From positions 29,076 through 93,075 of the forward strand of contig NZ_SCUT01000039.1 in NCBI RefSeq assembly GCF_004297265.1: a DNA stretch of 64,000 nucleotides, written 5' to 3'. Below are positions 32,928-41,490 of the stretch, piece after piece. Source of the stretch: Reyranella sp. (lineage in GTDB: Bacteria; Pseudomonadota; Alphaproteobacteria; Reyranellales; Reyranellaceae). The notes beneath the pieces were generated by a model. That model was not told the origin of the DNA. It saw nothing but the letters and a program-made list of their open reading frames with translations, and made no database searches. The first letter of the stretch is position 1, and every line of letters starts with the position of its first letter. Position numbers and translations under genes: made by a program.

Positions 32928-33701
32928 ATGGAGTCGATCTACCGCGTCGAAGGCGCCACCGCCGAGACCAGCGCTTTTGCCGGCGGTCCGTGGAGCCCGA
33001 AACTGCAGCATGGCGCGGCGCCCTCGTCGCTGATCTGCTGGGCTGTCGAACGGCTGCCGTCGCCAGTGCCCATGCGCGTCGCGCGTCTCACTGTGGACCT
33101 GATGCGGCCCGTGCCGGTGGCCCCGCTTACGGTCGAGACCGAAATCGTCCGCGAGGGCCGCAAGATCCAGCTCGTGTCGTTGCGGCTGCTCGCCGATGGC
33201 GCCGAGGTCGTGCGGGCCAGCGCGCTGCGCATCCGTATCGATCCGAAGGACATGCCGGCGATCGCCAACGGGCCGCCGGCGGAACTTCCAATGCCGGAGG
33301 ACTGCCGCCCGCCCGACTTCTTCGCGACCGAGACGCCGTTCCTCAAGGGCATCGAGATGCGTACCGCCAAGGGCGGCTTCCGCATCCCCGGCCCGGCTGC
33401 CGTCTGGTATCGCGCGACCCGCCCCATCGTGGAGAAGGCGGAGATATCGCCGCTGATGCGGGCGGTCATCGCGGCCGATTTCTGCAACGGCACCTCATCG
33501 GTCTTCGACATGAACGAGTGGACGTTCATCAACGCCGACCTCACCGTCAGCCTCGGCCGCGAGCCGGCCGGAGAATGGGTGCTGCTCGACGCGGAGACCT
33601 GGATCGGCCCGGACTCGGTCGGCATCGCCGCCGCTCGGCTCGCCGACCGGCAGGGCTATTTCGGCCGCGCCGTGCAGAGCATCATCTTCGAGAAGCGCTG
33701 A
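32928..33701 (+). CDS. Acyl-CoA thioesterase family protein (double hot-dog, TesB-like)
   Basis: A 257-residue protein of the 4HBT_3/TesB-like thioesterase group. The N-terminal hot-dog shows GGPWSPKLQHGAAPSSLICWAVE and MRVARLTVDLMRPVPV; the second half has FCNGTSSVFDMNEWTFINADLTV and the ending typical of TesB-like proteins. AGGGAG at 32913-32918 supports the ATG at 32928 over a GTG six bases earlier. It is convergent with cysS with no space between the two stops. Expected to cleave short or branched acyl-CoA thioesters; not specified further. Confidence 0.8.
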   Translation: MESIYRVEGATAETSAFAGGPWSPKLQHGAAPSSLICWAVERLPSPVPMRVARLTVDLMRPVPVAPLTVETEIVREGRKIQLVSLRLLADGAEVVRASALRIRIDPKDMPAIANGPPAELPMPEDCRPPDFFATETPFLKGIEMRTAKGGFRIPGPAAVWYRATRPIVEKAEISPLMRAVIAADFCNGTSSVFDMNEWTFINADLTVSLGREPAGEWVLLDAETWIGPDSVGIAAARLADRQGYFGRAVQSIIFEKR

Positions 33702-35033
33702 TCAACCGCGCTTCCAGGTCGTTCCCTTCGGCCCGTCCTCGAGGATCACGCCCCTCGCCTTGAGGTCGTCGCGGATGCGGTCGGACTCCTTGAAGTCCTT
33801 GGCCTTGCGCGCGGCCTGACGGGCCACGATGGCGGCGTCGATCTCGGCGTCCGAAGGACCATCCGCGGCCGCAGCCGGCGTCCAGCGGAACCAGACCTCG
33901 GGATCCTGCCGCAGGAGGCCGAGCGCCGACGCGCCCGCCTTCAGCTCCGACGGATCGCGCAACTGGTGCAGGGCGCTGATGGCAAGCGGCGTGTTGAGGT
34001 CGTCCGACAGCGCGTCCTCGACTTCGGCCCGGATCGATTTCTCTTCCAGCGCCTTGCCGCGCAGCAGCCCGTACCAGCGGTCGAGCGTGCCCTTGGCCTG
34101 GGCGAGACCCTCGTGCGTGAAGTCGAGCGGCTGGCGATACTGCGCCGACAGCAGCAGGAGCCGGATCACCTCGCCGGGATACTGGTCGAGCAGCTCGTGC
34201 ACCGTGAAGAAGTTGCCGAGCGACTTGCTCATCTTCTCGCCGGAGATGTTCAGGAAGCCGTTGTGCATCCAGTACTTCGCCATGATGGCGTGACCGAAGG
34301 CGCTGCGACTCTGCGCGATCTCATTCTCATGGTGCGGGAAGATAAGGTCGAGCCCACCGGCATGGATGTCGAAGGTCTCGCCGAGATGGGCAGCACTCAT
34401 GGCCGAGCACTCGATATGCCAGCCCGGACGACCGCGGCCCCAAGGGCTTGGCCAGCCCGCCTGAGCGTCGGTGGAAGGCTTCCACAGAACGAAGTCGGCG
34501 GGGTCCTTCTTGTAGGGGGCCACCTCGACCCGGGCGCCGGCGATCAGCTCGTCATGCGAACGTCGCGACAGCCGGCCATAGTCCGCCATGCTGGGCACGT
34601 CGAACAGCACATGGCCCTCGGCGGCGTAGGCATGGCCACGCGCGACCAGGCGCTCGATCAACGCGATCATCTCGCTCACATACTTCGTGGCGCGCGGCTC
34701 GACGTCCGGCGACAGCGCCTCTAGGCGGCTCATGTCGCTCTGGTAGGCGGCGGCCGTGCGCTCCGTCAGTGTGTCGATCGACTCCCTGTTCTCGGCAGCG
34801 CGCACCATGATCTTGTCGTCGATGTCCGTGATGTTGCGGACATAGGTGACGCGCGGATAGCGCCGCTTCAGCAGCCGGTAGAGAACGTCGAAGATGACGA
34901 CCGGCCGCGCATTGCCGATGTGGACATAGTCATAGACCGTGGGGCCGCAGACATAGAGGCGCACGTGCGATGGATCGAGCGGCACGAACAGCTCTTTTTC
35001 GCGCGACAGCGTGTTGTATACGACGAGGGACAT
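33702..35033 (-). CDS. cysS: Cysteinyl-tRNA synthetase
   Basis: A 443-residue class I aminoacyl-tRNA synthetase that charges tRNA-Cys. The N-terminal [16 protein letters not shown] contains a zinc-ligand Cys and the HIGN form of [13 protein letters not shown] and [19 protein letters not shown] carry other zinc ligands; the KMSKS loop is [11 protein letters not shown]. The length is usual. Upstream, 35034-35317 (284 bases) is non-coding and probably contains its promoter; I saw only an 8-base inverted repeat there (GAATTGCG 35129-35136 / CGCAATTC 35171-35178). Confidence 0.97.
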   Translation of the reverse strand: MSLVVYNTLSREKELFVPLDPSHVRLYVCGPTVYDYVHIGNARPVVIFDVLYRLLKRRYPRVTYVRNITDIDDKIMVRAAENRESIDTLTERTAAAYQSDMSRLEALSPDVEPRATKYVSEMIALIERLVARGHAYAAEGHVLFDVPSMADYGRLSRRSHDELIAGARVEVAPYKKDPADFVLWKPSTDAQAGWPSPWGRGRPGWHIECSAMSAAHLGETFDIHAGGLDLIFPHHENEIAQSRSAFGHAIMAKYWMHNGFLNISGEKMSKSLGNFFTVHELLDQYPGEVIRLLLLSAQYRQPLDFTHEGLAQAKGTLDRWYGLLRGKALEEKSIRAEVEDALSDDLNTPLAISALHQLRDPSELKAGASALGLLRQDPEVWFRWTPAAAADGPSDAEIDAAIVARQAARKAKDFKESDRIRDDLKARGVILEDGPKGTTWKRG

Positions 35034-35317
35034 CGCCCCTTCTCCCGACTCAGATACGAACGAAGGCTACTGCGGCCCGCCGGGCCTCAGGCCTCGATAC
35101 ATCGCGCGGTGCGCGCGCCGGGAAGAAAGAATTGCGACATGGTGGCAATCTATACGATGGGTTCCTGCCGCGCAATTCAGGCCCCGTGGCAACGCTTCCT
35201 CAGGCTTAGCACCCATGAAGCCGTTCGGTGGCCATGGCGGCGACCTGGGGCGGCGGGTCGTTGGCGTGTCAGGCCGGCTCCGCTAGTCTCCGGTCCTATC
35301 GGAGGAAACAAACCAAC

Positions 35318-36034
35318 ATGCGCACCGAGGATATCGAGTATCGGGCCGACGGCGTCCGCCTGGTCGGACAGTATGTGGTCGACGACAGCAGGCCCGGCCG
35401 CCGCGCCGGGGTACTGGTCTGCCACGAGGGGCCGGGCCTCACCGACCACACGAAGAGGATCGCCGCACGCCTCGCAGGCCTGGGCTACGCCGCCTTCGCG
35501 ATGGACTATCACGGCGACGGCAAGCCGCTCGCCGATCCCAGCCAGACGATGGCACGGCTGCAGCCCTGGATGGCCGATCCGACCGGCATCCGCACCCGCG
35601 CGCTGGCAGCGCTCGACGTACTGAAGGGCCGAAAGGAAGTCGATCCGGCGCGCCTCGCGGCCATCGGATACTGCTTCGGCGGCACGACTGCGCTCGAGAT
35701 CGCGCGCAGCGGCGCCGATGTGAAGGCGGTCGTCGGCTTCCATTCCGGCCTTGCAACCGCAAGGCCGCAGGATGCGGTGAACATCAAGGCCCGGGTGCTG
35801 GTCTGCATCGGCGCCGACGATCCGATCATCCCGCCCGAGCAGCGGCTGGCCTTCGAGACGGAAATGAAGTCCGCCAGCATCGACTGGCGGCTGCAGCTCT
35901 ATGGCGGCGCCGGGCACAGCTTCACCAATCCGGCTGCGGATTCGCGCGGCATGAAGGGCTTCTTCTATCATGAGGCCACCGATCGCCGGTCATGGAACGC
36001 CATGATCGAGCTGTTCGGCGAGACCCTGAACTAG
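35318..36034 (+). CDS. Dienelactone hydrolase family protein
   Basis: A 238-residue DLH-fold hydrolase. The nucleophile is Cys in GYCFGGTTALE near residue 112-114, with Asp in CIGADDPIIPP and His in GGAGHSFTNP completing the triad. The Cys-type elbow is typical of dienelactone hydrolases. GGAGGA at 35301-35306 supports the ATG at 35318 rather than an upstream frame extension. It is followed after 26 bases by a Bug-type receptor, so it may act on a solute imported by that system. Confidence 0.87.
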   Translation: MRTEDIEYRADGVRLVGQYVVDDSRPGRRAGVLVCHEGPGLTDHTKRIAARLAGLGYAAFAMDYHGDGKPLADPSQTMARLQPWMADPTGIRTRALAALDVLKGRKEVDPARLAAIGYCFGGTTALEIARSGADVKAVVGFHSGLATARPQDAVNIKARVLVCIGADDPIIPPEQRLAFETEMKSASIDWRLQLYGGAGHSFTNPAADSRGMKGFFYHEATDRRSWNAMIELFGETLN

Positions 36035-36060
36035 AACCGAAGAACAAGGGAGGAAGAAAG

Positions 36061-37035
36061 ATGAAACGTCGCCAACTGATCGTGGCGTGTGCCGCGGCGC
36101 TTGCCGCGCCGTCGATCGCCCGCGCGCAGGGCAAGTTTCCCGAGCGCACGATCCGCTTCGTCATTCCGTTCGCGCCGGGTGGGCCCACGGACATCATCGG
36201 CCGCATGGCCGCCGACAAGCTCACCGCGATCCTTGGCCAGCAGGTCATCGTCGACAACAAGGCGGGGGCAGCCGGCTCGATCGGCGCGGTCGACGTCAAG
36301 AATGCCAGGCCCGACGGCTACACACTGCTCTGCGCGCCCTCCTCCACTCACGCCATCAACCCGACGGCCTTCGTGAAGCCGGCCTACGATGCGGTGAAGG
36401 ATTTCACGCCGATCTCCTCCATCTGCGTGAACCCGCTGGTGCTGGTGGCCCGGCCCGATATGCCCGACACCGTGATGGGCCTGGTCGAGCTGATGAAGAA
36501 GAACCCCGGCAAATATTCCTACGGTTCCTCGGGCGCCGGCTCGATCATCAATCTCGCCGGCGAATACTTCAAGCGCGAGGTCGGCGGCATGGATGTCGAG
36601 CACATCCCCTACAAGGGCTCGATGCCGGCGCTGCAGGACATGATGGGCGGCCAGACCGCCTGGATGTTCGAGACCTTCAGCACGACGCTCCAGCTCCACA
36701 AGGCCGGCAAGGTCCGCATCCTTGCCTACGCCTATTCGAGGCGGGCGCCGATCGCGCCTGAAATCCCGACCATGATCGAGGCCGGCGTGAAGGGCTACGA
36801 AGCCTACACGTTCAACCTGATCCTGGGTCCCGCCAACGTGCCGACGCTGGTGGTCGACGTGCTGGACCAGGCCTCCCGCCGGATGATGAAGGACCCTGCC
36901 ACCATCAAGTTTCTGGAGGACATCGCCGCCGTCCCGACGACCGACACCTCGCCCGAAGTCACGGCGAAGTTCATCAAGGACGAGATCGCGAAATGGGCGC
37001 CGGTCATTCGCGAAGCCGGCGTAAAGATCGAGTAG
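36061..37035 (+). CDS. Bug family (TTT) periplasmic solute-binding protein
   Basis: A 324-residue tricarboxylate-type receptor. The signal peptide starts MKRRQLIVACAAALAAPSIA with cleavage after ARA near residue 23. The mature opening FPERTIRFVIPFAPGGPTDIIG and the loop VDNKAGAAGSIGA are the usual Bug ligand-contact features. A GGAGG ribosome site lies just upstream of the ATG. It is the second Bug gene in this window and is not closely similar to the one at 11.6 kb. Ligand unknown; probably a carboxylate. Confidence 0.9.
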   Translation: MKRRQLIVACAAALAAPSIARAQGKFPERTIRFVIPFAPGGPTDIIGRMAADKLTAILGQQVIVDNKAGAAGSIGAVDVKNARPDGYTLLCAPSSTHAINPTAFVKPAYDAVKDFTPISSICVNPLVLVARPDMPDTVMGLVELMKKNPGKYSYGSSGAGSIINLAGEYFKREVGGMDVEHIPYKGSMPALQDMMGGQTAWMFETFSTTLQLHKAGKVRILAYAYSRRAPIAPEIPTMIEAGVKGYEAYTFNLILGPANVPTLVVDVLDQASRRMMKDPATIKFLEDIAAVPTTDTSPEVTAKFIKDEIAKWAPVIREAGVKIE

Positions 37036-37044
37036 CGGACCCTC

Positions 37045-37485
37045 TTACCGGTAGCCGGCCGGCGGCGGCACGTTGCCGGGCGCCGGCGCAATCGGCGCCT
37101 GCTGCGGCATCTGGGCTGGCGTCGGCACGTTCATGGCGCCCGGGCCCATTCCCACGCCTGAACCCGCCCCTTCGCTGGGCGAGGCGACGCGACCCGGCGC
37201 ATCCGCCCCGATATTGCTAATGTAGTAGCCGGCGACGGCGTTCGAGTTGTCGCCCGCGGTCTTTGCCGGGACGTCAATCATGCCGATCCTGGCGCCGCTC
37301 TTGTCGATCCGGTAGCCTTCCGGATCGAGTTGGAAGCCTTCGTTGTCGACACGAACGCCGCCGGGCTGGGCCCGGTAGGCCGGGGGCGGCGTCGTCTCAC
37401 TGTAGAGGGGCTGGGGCAGCGGATCGCAGGCGGCGAGCATCGATACGCCGAGCGTCGCGGCCATAATACGTCTCGCAGCCATCAA
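37045..37485 (-). CDS. Hypothetical lipoprotein, proline/glycine rich
   Basis: A 146-residue protein whose signal peptide ends in the lipobox LAAC at residues 17-20, so it is likely a lipid-anchored envelope protein. The mature region has an acidic/aromatic segment (VDNEGFQLDPEGYRID, about 45-60) and a low-complexity Pro/Gly/Ala tail. No known family. It lies 6 bases after the stop of another lipoprotein gene, and both contain a short DxxGxRxD-like motif (YRIDKSGARIG here; RYDGQGNRLDRYGN there). Confidence 0.6.
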   Translation of the reverse strand: MMAARRIMAATLGVSMLAACDPLPQPLYSETTPPPAYRAQPGGVRVDNEGFQLDPEGYRIDKSGARIGMIDVPAKTAGDNSNAVAGYYISNIGADAPGRVASPSEGAGSGVGMGPGAMNVPTPAQMPQQAPIAPAPGNVPPPAGYR

Positions 37486-37491
37486 ACCCCC

Positions 37492-38103
37492 TCATCGTAC
37501 GGTCGACTGCGGGCTGATAATGTTGCCGTAGCGGTCGAGCCTGTTTCCCTGCCCATCATAGCGGAAACCATACTCGTCACGGAAGGCCTCAACACCGGCC
37601 GGCGGGGTCGGCTGGTAGGCGACCGGCGGGGGGCTGCTGTAGGTGGTGGTCGAAACCGTCGTAGCCGGCCCGTAATAGGTCGGGGCGGCCGGAGCCGTCG
37701 TGTAGTAGGTGGTTGTCGAGTACGGGGCGGACGGCGTGGGAACTGTGGTCACGTAGGCTTGGTCGCGGTAGCGGCGGGCATCGATTTCACGTCCCACGCA
37801 GCGGTCGTACGCCGTGGTGCCGGGTGTCAGGCCGTAGGAATAGCAGGCGTTGCGGGCATCGGTGTCGAGGTTCGCGACGGTATAGCTCACAGGCACGCGG
37901 CCCTGGGCGCGCGCGGCGGCCTCGCGAGAAACGCAGCGATTGTAGCTGTCGGTGCCCGGACGGAACCCATAGTCCATACAGGCCCGATCGGAACTGCTGA
38001 CCGCATATGGCGTGCTGGCCGTGCGGGTTTCGTAGGTCGTGCTACTGCAGGCGGCGGCCAGCAGGCCGAGTGTCGCCGCGGCCGCAAGCTTGGGGGCGTT
38101 CAT
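37492..38103 (-). CDS. Hypothetical lipoprotein with an internal duplicated Cys motif
   Basis: A 203-residue lipoprotein with lipobox LAAAC at about residues 15-19. Two tandem copies of a short element are visible: ACMDYGFRPGTDSYNRCVSRE near 41-61 and ACYSYGLTPGTTAYDRCVGRE near 83-103 (each about 20 residues with two Cys). A Thr/Tyr/Pro-rich linker follows, then a C-terminal FRDEYGFRYDGQGNR segment. The start at 38103 matches the signal peptide. Function unknown; probably envelope structure or adhesion. Confidence 0.62.
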   Translation of the reverse strand: MNAPKLAAAATLGLLAAACSSTTYETRTASTPYAVSSSDRACMDYGFRPGTDSYNRCVSREAAARAQGRVPVSYTVANLDTDARNACYSYGLTPGTTAYDRCVGREIDARRYRDQAYVTTVPTPSAPYSTTTYYTTAPAAPTYYGPATTVSTTTYSSPPPVAYQPTPPAGVEAFRDEYGFRYDGQGNRLDRYGNIISPQSTVR

Positions 38104-38179
38104 CGAGGGTTCCTCCTCCGGGAAAATTCCTGGACAGAGAACGTGGAACATGGCCGGGGGTTGCAGGTTCCTGCCCGGC

Positions 38180-39868
38180 TCACGCAGCCTTCTTGACCGC
38201 CCCGTCCCTGAGCTCACGCCGCAGGATCTTGCCGACATTGGTCTTGGGCAACTCGGCCCGGAACTCGATGTACTTCGGCCGCTTGTAGCCGGTCAGCTCG
38301 TCATGACAGTAAGCCGCAAGAGCCTCCTTGGTGAGATTGGGATCCCTTTTCACCACGAACAGCATCACCGCTTCGCCGGAGTTCGCATCGGGGACACCGA
38401 CCACCGCGCATTCGAGCACGCCAGGATGGGCCGAGACGACCTCCTCGACCTCGTTGGGATAGACGTTGAAGCCCGAGACCAGGATCATGTCCTTCTTGCG
38501 ATCCACGATCTTCGTGTAGCCGCGTTCGTCCATGATGCCGATGTCGCCCGACTTGAAGAACCCGTCCGGCGTCATGACCTTCGCAGTCTCTTCCGGCTTC
38601 TGCCAGTAGTCCCGCATGACCTGCGGCCCGCGGATCGCGATCTCGCCGCGCTCTCCCAGCACCACGTCATTGCCGGCATCGTCGAGGATGCGGATCTCAA
38701 CGTTGGGCAATGGCAGTCCGATCGTGCCGGTATAGGCCTCCGAGTCCGTGGGATTGCAGGTGACGCCGGCCGACGTCTCGCTGAGACCGTAGCCCTCGCA
38801 GATCGGACAGCCGGTAACGGCGAGCCACTTCTTCGCAACGGCCTCCTGCACCGCCGTGCCGCCGCCGTTCGAAATGACCAGCTCGGAGAAGTCGAGCTTT
38901 GCGAACTCCGCGTTGTTGGCGAGCCCGTTGAACAGAGTGTTCACGGCCGGGAAGATGTTGATCTTGTATTTGGCTAGATCCTTGATCGTGCCAGCCAGAT
39001 CGCGCGGATTGGGAATGAGGATGTTGAGCGCACCAGTGCGCATGCCGAGCAGGCCGCAGGTCACAAACGCGAACACGTGATAAAGCGGCAAGGCGCAGAC
39101 GATGGTGATCTGCCCGCTGATCTTCTTGCGATGCAGGCCAGGCTGCATCCAGGCTTCCGAAGCCAGCAAGTTGGCGACCAGCGTGCGATGGAGCAGGGTC
39201 GCGCCCTTCGAGATGCCGGTCGTACCGCCCGTGTACTGCAGCACCGCGACATCGCCGGGTCCAAGTTGAGGCTTGGTGAGCGTCAGACGCCTGCCCGTAC
39301 TCACGGCGTCGTTGAATTTCACATGGCCCGGCAGCGACCAGGCCGGCACCATCTTGCGCACCGTGCGGACGACGAAGTTGACGATCAGGCCCTTGGGAAA
39401 TCCCAGCAGATCGCCCATCGAGGCGACCACGACATGCTTGATGCCGATCTCCGCGATGACGTGCTGCAACGTCGTCGCGAAATTCTCAAGGATGATGATG
39501 GCTTCGGCGCCGGAGTCCTTCAGCTGATGCTCGAGCTCGCGGGCCGTGTAGAGCGGGTTGACGTTGACGGCGATGAAGCCCGCCCGCAGCACGGCGGCGA
39601 CGGCCACCGGATACTGCAGCACGTTCGGCATCATGATAGCGACGCGCGCGCCGCGCTTCAGGCCCCGGCCCTGCAGCCACGCTCCCAGAGCAGTCGACAG
39701 GGAGTCGATCTCGCCGAAGGTGAGCGCCTTGCCCATGCAGACATAGGCTTGCTTGTCGCGATGCTTCGAGAAGCTTTCCTCGAACAAGGAGACCACGCTG
39801 GCATAGGCCGACGGATCGATGTCCGCCGGCACGCCCGGCGGATAGCTCTTGAGCCAGAAGCGGTCCAC
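38180..39868 (-). CDS. Long-chain acyl-CoA synthetase (AMP-forming ligase)
   Basis: A 562-residue AMP-dependent ligase of the FadD group that activates fatty acids to acyl-CoA. The P-loop is YTGGTTGISKGA near 210, then EGYGLSETSAGVT near 340, SGDIGIMDERGY near 430 and the C-terminal catalytic Lys in TNVGKILRREL. I place the start at the GTG at 39868, preceded by GGGAGGA with ideal spacing; a farther upstream start adds ten residues without support. It could feed the etf/hydroxyacyl-CoA dehydrogenase genes in this region. Confidence 0.9.
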   Translation of the reverse strand: MDRFWLKSYPPGVPADIDPSAYASVVSLFEESFSKHRDKQAYVCMGKALTFGEIDSLSTALGAWLQGRGLKRGARVAIMMPNVLQYPVAVAAVLRAGFIAVNVNPLYTARELEHQLKDSGAEAIIILENFATTLQHVIAEIGIKHVVVASMGDLLGFPKGLIVNFVVRTVRKMVPAWSLPGHVKFNDAVSTGRRLTLTKPQLGPGDVAVLQYTGGTTGISKGATLLHRTLVANLLASEAWMQPGLHRKKISGQITIVCALPLYHVFAFVTCGLLGMRTGALNILIPNPRDLAGTIKDLAKYKINIFPAVNTLFNGLANNAEFAKLDFSELVISNGGGTAVQEAVAKKWLAVTGCPICEGYGLSETSAGVTCNPTDSEAYTGTIGLPLPNVEIRILDDAGNDVVLGERGEIAIRGPQVMRDYWQKPEETAKVMTPDGFFKSGDIGIMDERGYTKIVDRKKDMILVSGFNVYPNEVEEVVSAHPGVLECAVVGVPDANSGEAVMLFVVKRDPNLTKEALAAYCHDELTGYKRPKYIEFRAELPKTNVGKILRRELRDGAVKKAA

Positions 39869-39915
39869 GTCGTTCCTCCCGAGAACTCGTTGCCCCACTA
39901 TAGCGTCGGCTCACG

Positions 39916-39945
39916 AAAAAAGGCCCGTCCTCGTGGATGGACCTT
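39916..39945 (-). terminator. Rho-independent terminator on the minus strand
   Basis: On the minus strand AAGGTCC and GGGCCTT (one G-U pair) enclose an inner TCC/GGA stem, followed by six T's (39921-39916 in plus coordinates). It lies 22 bases after the stop of the small frameshifted gene and upstream of the acyl-CoA ligase, so it most likely ends the small gene's transcript. Confidence 0.7.
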
Positions 39946-39967
39946 CGATCGAAGAAGGTCTGGCGTC

Positions 39968-40092
39968 TTAGGCCGCAGTCTTGGTGAACTTCTCGACGCG
40001 CTCCCGGACAGGATGGACGACATCGTCGGCCGATTTGCGGACGAACGCTCGAACGCCTCGAGAGGCGACTTGGCGGCCAGGAAACCGCGCAT
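39968..40092 (-). pseudogene. Small gene with an apparent single-base frameshift
   Basis: Two adjoining minus-strand frames look coding. The first starts at ATG 40092 and reads MRGFLAAKSPLEAFE. The second is offset by one base and reads VRKSADDVVHPVRERVEKFTKTAA to the TAA at 39968. Both have GC-rich third positions, and the switch falls in the near-repeat GCGTTCGAGCGTTCG. Adding one base would join them into a protein of about 41 residues. A strong terminator follows. It may be a recent pseudogene or a sequencing error; the protein looks like a short basic helical protein of unknown role. Confidence 0.45.
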
Positions 40093-40163
40093 GGCGGCGA
40101 AGCCGGCGCCTACCGCCCCTTTCCGATATGTGAGACTCTTGCCTCAACGAACAAGGAGCCCCA

Positions 40164-40940
40164 ATGACGGCTGTCGCCGATGCCCTGAGTCCTCCCTCGC
40201 GGACGCTGCTGTTCCTCGAAGCGCGTGCCCTGCAGGAGTTCGGAGCTTTCATGCTGCTGCGGCCGTGGCTCTCCGCCGCGCCCCGCGGTGACGGCCATCC
40301 CGTCCTCGTGCTGCCCGGCCTGCTGGCCAGTGATCTCTCCACCCGGCCGCTGCGCTCCTTCCTCAACGCGCAGGGCTATGCCGCGCACGGCTGGAAACAG
40401 GGGCCCAACCTCGGCCTCCGCGCAGGGATCGAGGAGGGCATGCTGGAGCGGCTCGAAGAGCTTTACGAACGCTACGGCCATCGCAGGATCAGCCTGGTCG
40501 GCTGGAGCCTGGGCGGCATCTATGCCCGCCAGCTCGCCAAGCGGGTGCCCGACAAGGTGCGCTCGGTGATCAGCCTCGGCAGCCCCTTCGCCGGCAACCC
40601 CAAGGCGACCAACGCCTGGCGCGTCTATGAACTGGCCTCGGGCCAGAGCGTCGAGGATCGCGACGACCATATCGCCGGCCCCCTCGCCGAGCCGCCGCCG
40701 GTCCCGACTACCTCGGTGTTCAGCCGCACCGACGGGATCTGTGCCTGGCAGACCTGCATCAACGAGGAGGGCGAGCAGGTCGAGAACATCGAGGTCTATG
40801 GCAGCCACTGCGGCCTCGGCCACCATCCGGCGGCCGTCTATGCCGTCGCCGACCGCCTCGCCCAGCCCGAAGGCCAGTGGAAGACGTTCGATCGCTCCGG
40901 CTGGAAGGGCCTCGTCTTCCCGGATTGGCGTCGGGGTTAG
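40164..40940 (+). CDS. Alpha/beta hydrolase (lipase-like)
   Basis: A 258-residue alpha/beta hydrolase. The nucleophile elbow is GWSLGGIYARQLA with Ser near residue 114; the N-terminal oxyanion region is VLVLPGLLASDLSTRPL near 48-64, resembling lipase/PGAP1-like proteins. A His candidate lies in GSHCGLGHHP near 215. An AAGGAG ribosome site precedes the ATG. It is divergent from the small frameshifted gene and convergent with the phasin gene. It may be a lipase or esterase; a role in polyhydroxyalkanoate mobilisation next to the phasin is only a guess. Confidence 0.8.
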   Translation: MTAVADALSPPSRTLLFLEARALQEFGAFMLLRPWLSAAPRGDGHPVLVLPGLLASDLSTRPLRSFLNAQGYAAHGWKQGPNLGLRAGIEEGMLERLEELYERYGHRRISLVGWSLGGIYARQLAKRVPDKVRSVISLGSPFAGNPKATNAWRVYELASGQSVEDRDDHIAGPLAEPPPVPTTSVFSRTDGICAWQTCINEEGEQVENIEVYGSHCGLGHHPAAVYAVADRLAQPEGQWKTFDRSGWKGLVFPDWRRG

Positions 40941-40942
40941 TC

Positions 40943-40959
40943 CCGGTCGCCTCGACCGG
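40943..40959. terminator. Hairpin after the lipase-like gene
   Basis: CCGGTCG (40943-40949) and CGACCGG (40953-40959) form a perfect 7-bp stem with a CCT loop just after the stop codon at 40940. No T-run follows. The remaining bases to the phasin stop at 41049 carry no gene. Confidence 0.4.
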
Positions 40960-41048
40960 AGCACCGAAGGTGCAGAGTGGAGTTTACCCCGAGGTACTCG
41001 AGGGGCGAAGCCGCGGTCGAGACGACGGATGTGTTTTGGTCGCCCGCT

Positions 41049-41474
41049 CTACGACTTCTTCTCGACGCCGGCGCGAATCTCCTCGTAGGACTCCTTCATC
41101 CGGTCCTGCACGATCTTGAACGCCTCGGTGCTCGACTTCTGCACCAGTTCGGCGATGTCCTTGGTGTTGGCGATCGCGGCTTCCATCGCCTTCTTGGCGA
41201 ATTCGGCTTGCTTGGTCATCATTTCCTGCGGGTTGCCGCCGGGCTTGTAGGACTGCACCATCTCCGTGACGTCCTTCACGGCGGCCTCGAAGATCTCGCG
41301 CTGCTTCGTGGCGATCTCGCTGGCGCCGCCGGCCATCGCCTGCCAGGAGCGCGCCATCGCGTCGAGATTTTTCTGATGGTGCTCCATCATCTTCGACATG
41401 TCGAAGGCTGGCACCTTCAACTGCTCGCCAAGCTTCTTGAACATGTCGTTAAAGGGTTGTGTCGCATCGGCCAT
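41049..41474 (-). CDS. Phasin family protein
   Basis: A 141-residue amphipathic helical protein of the phasin family that coats polyhydroxyalkanoate granules. The pattern NLDAMARSWQAMAGGASEIATKQREIFE (in parts: NLDAMARSWQAMAGG, ATKQREIFEAAV) and KQAEFAKKAMEAAIANTKDIAEL is typical of TIGR01841-type phasins. There is no signal peptide or transmembrane segment. Its presence implies PHA storage in this organism, in line with the acyl-CoA and ccr genes. Confidence 0.88.
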   Translation of the reverse strand: MADATQPFNDMFKKLGEQLKVPAFDMSKMMEHHQKNLDAMARSWQAMAGGASEIATKQREIFEAAVKDVTEMVQSYKPGGNPQEMMTKQAEFAKKAMEAAIANTKDIAELVQKSSTEAFKIVQDRMKESYEEIRAGVEKKS

Positions 41475-41490
41475 ATGAACCTCCTGTGCG

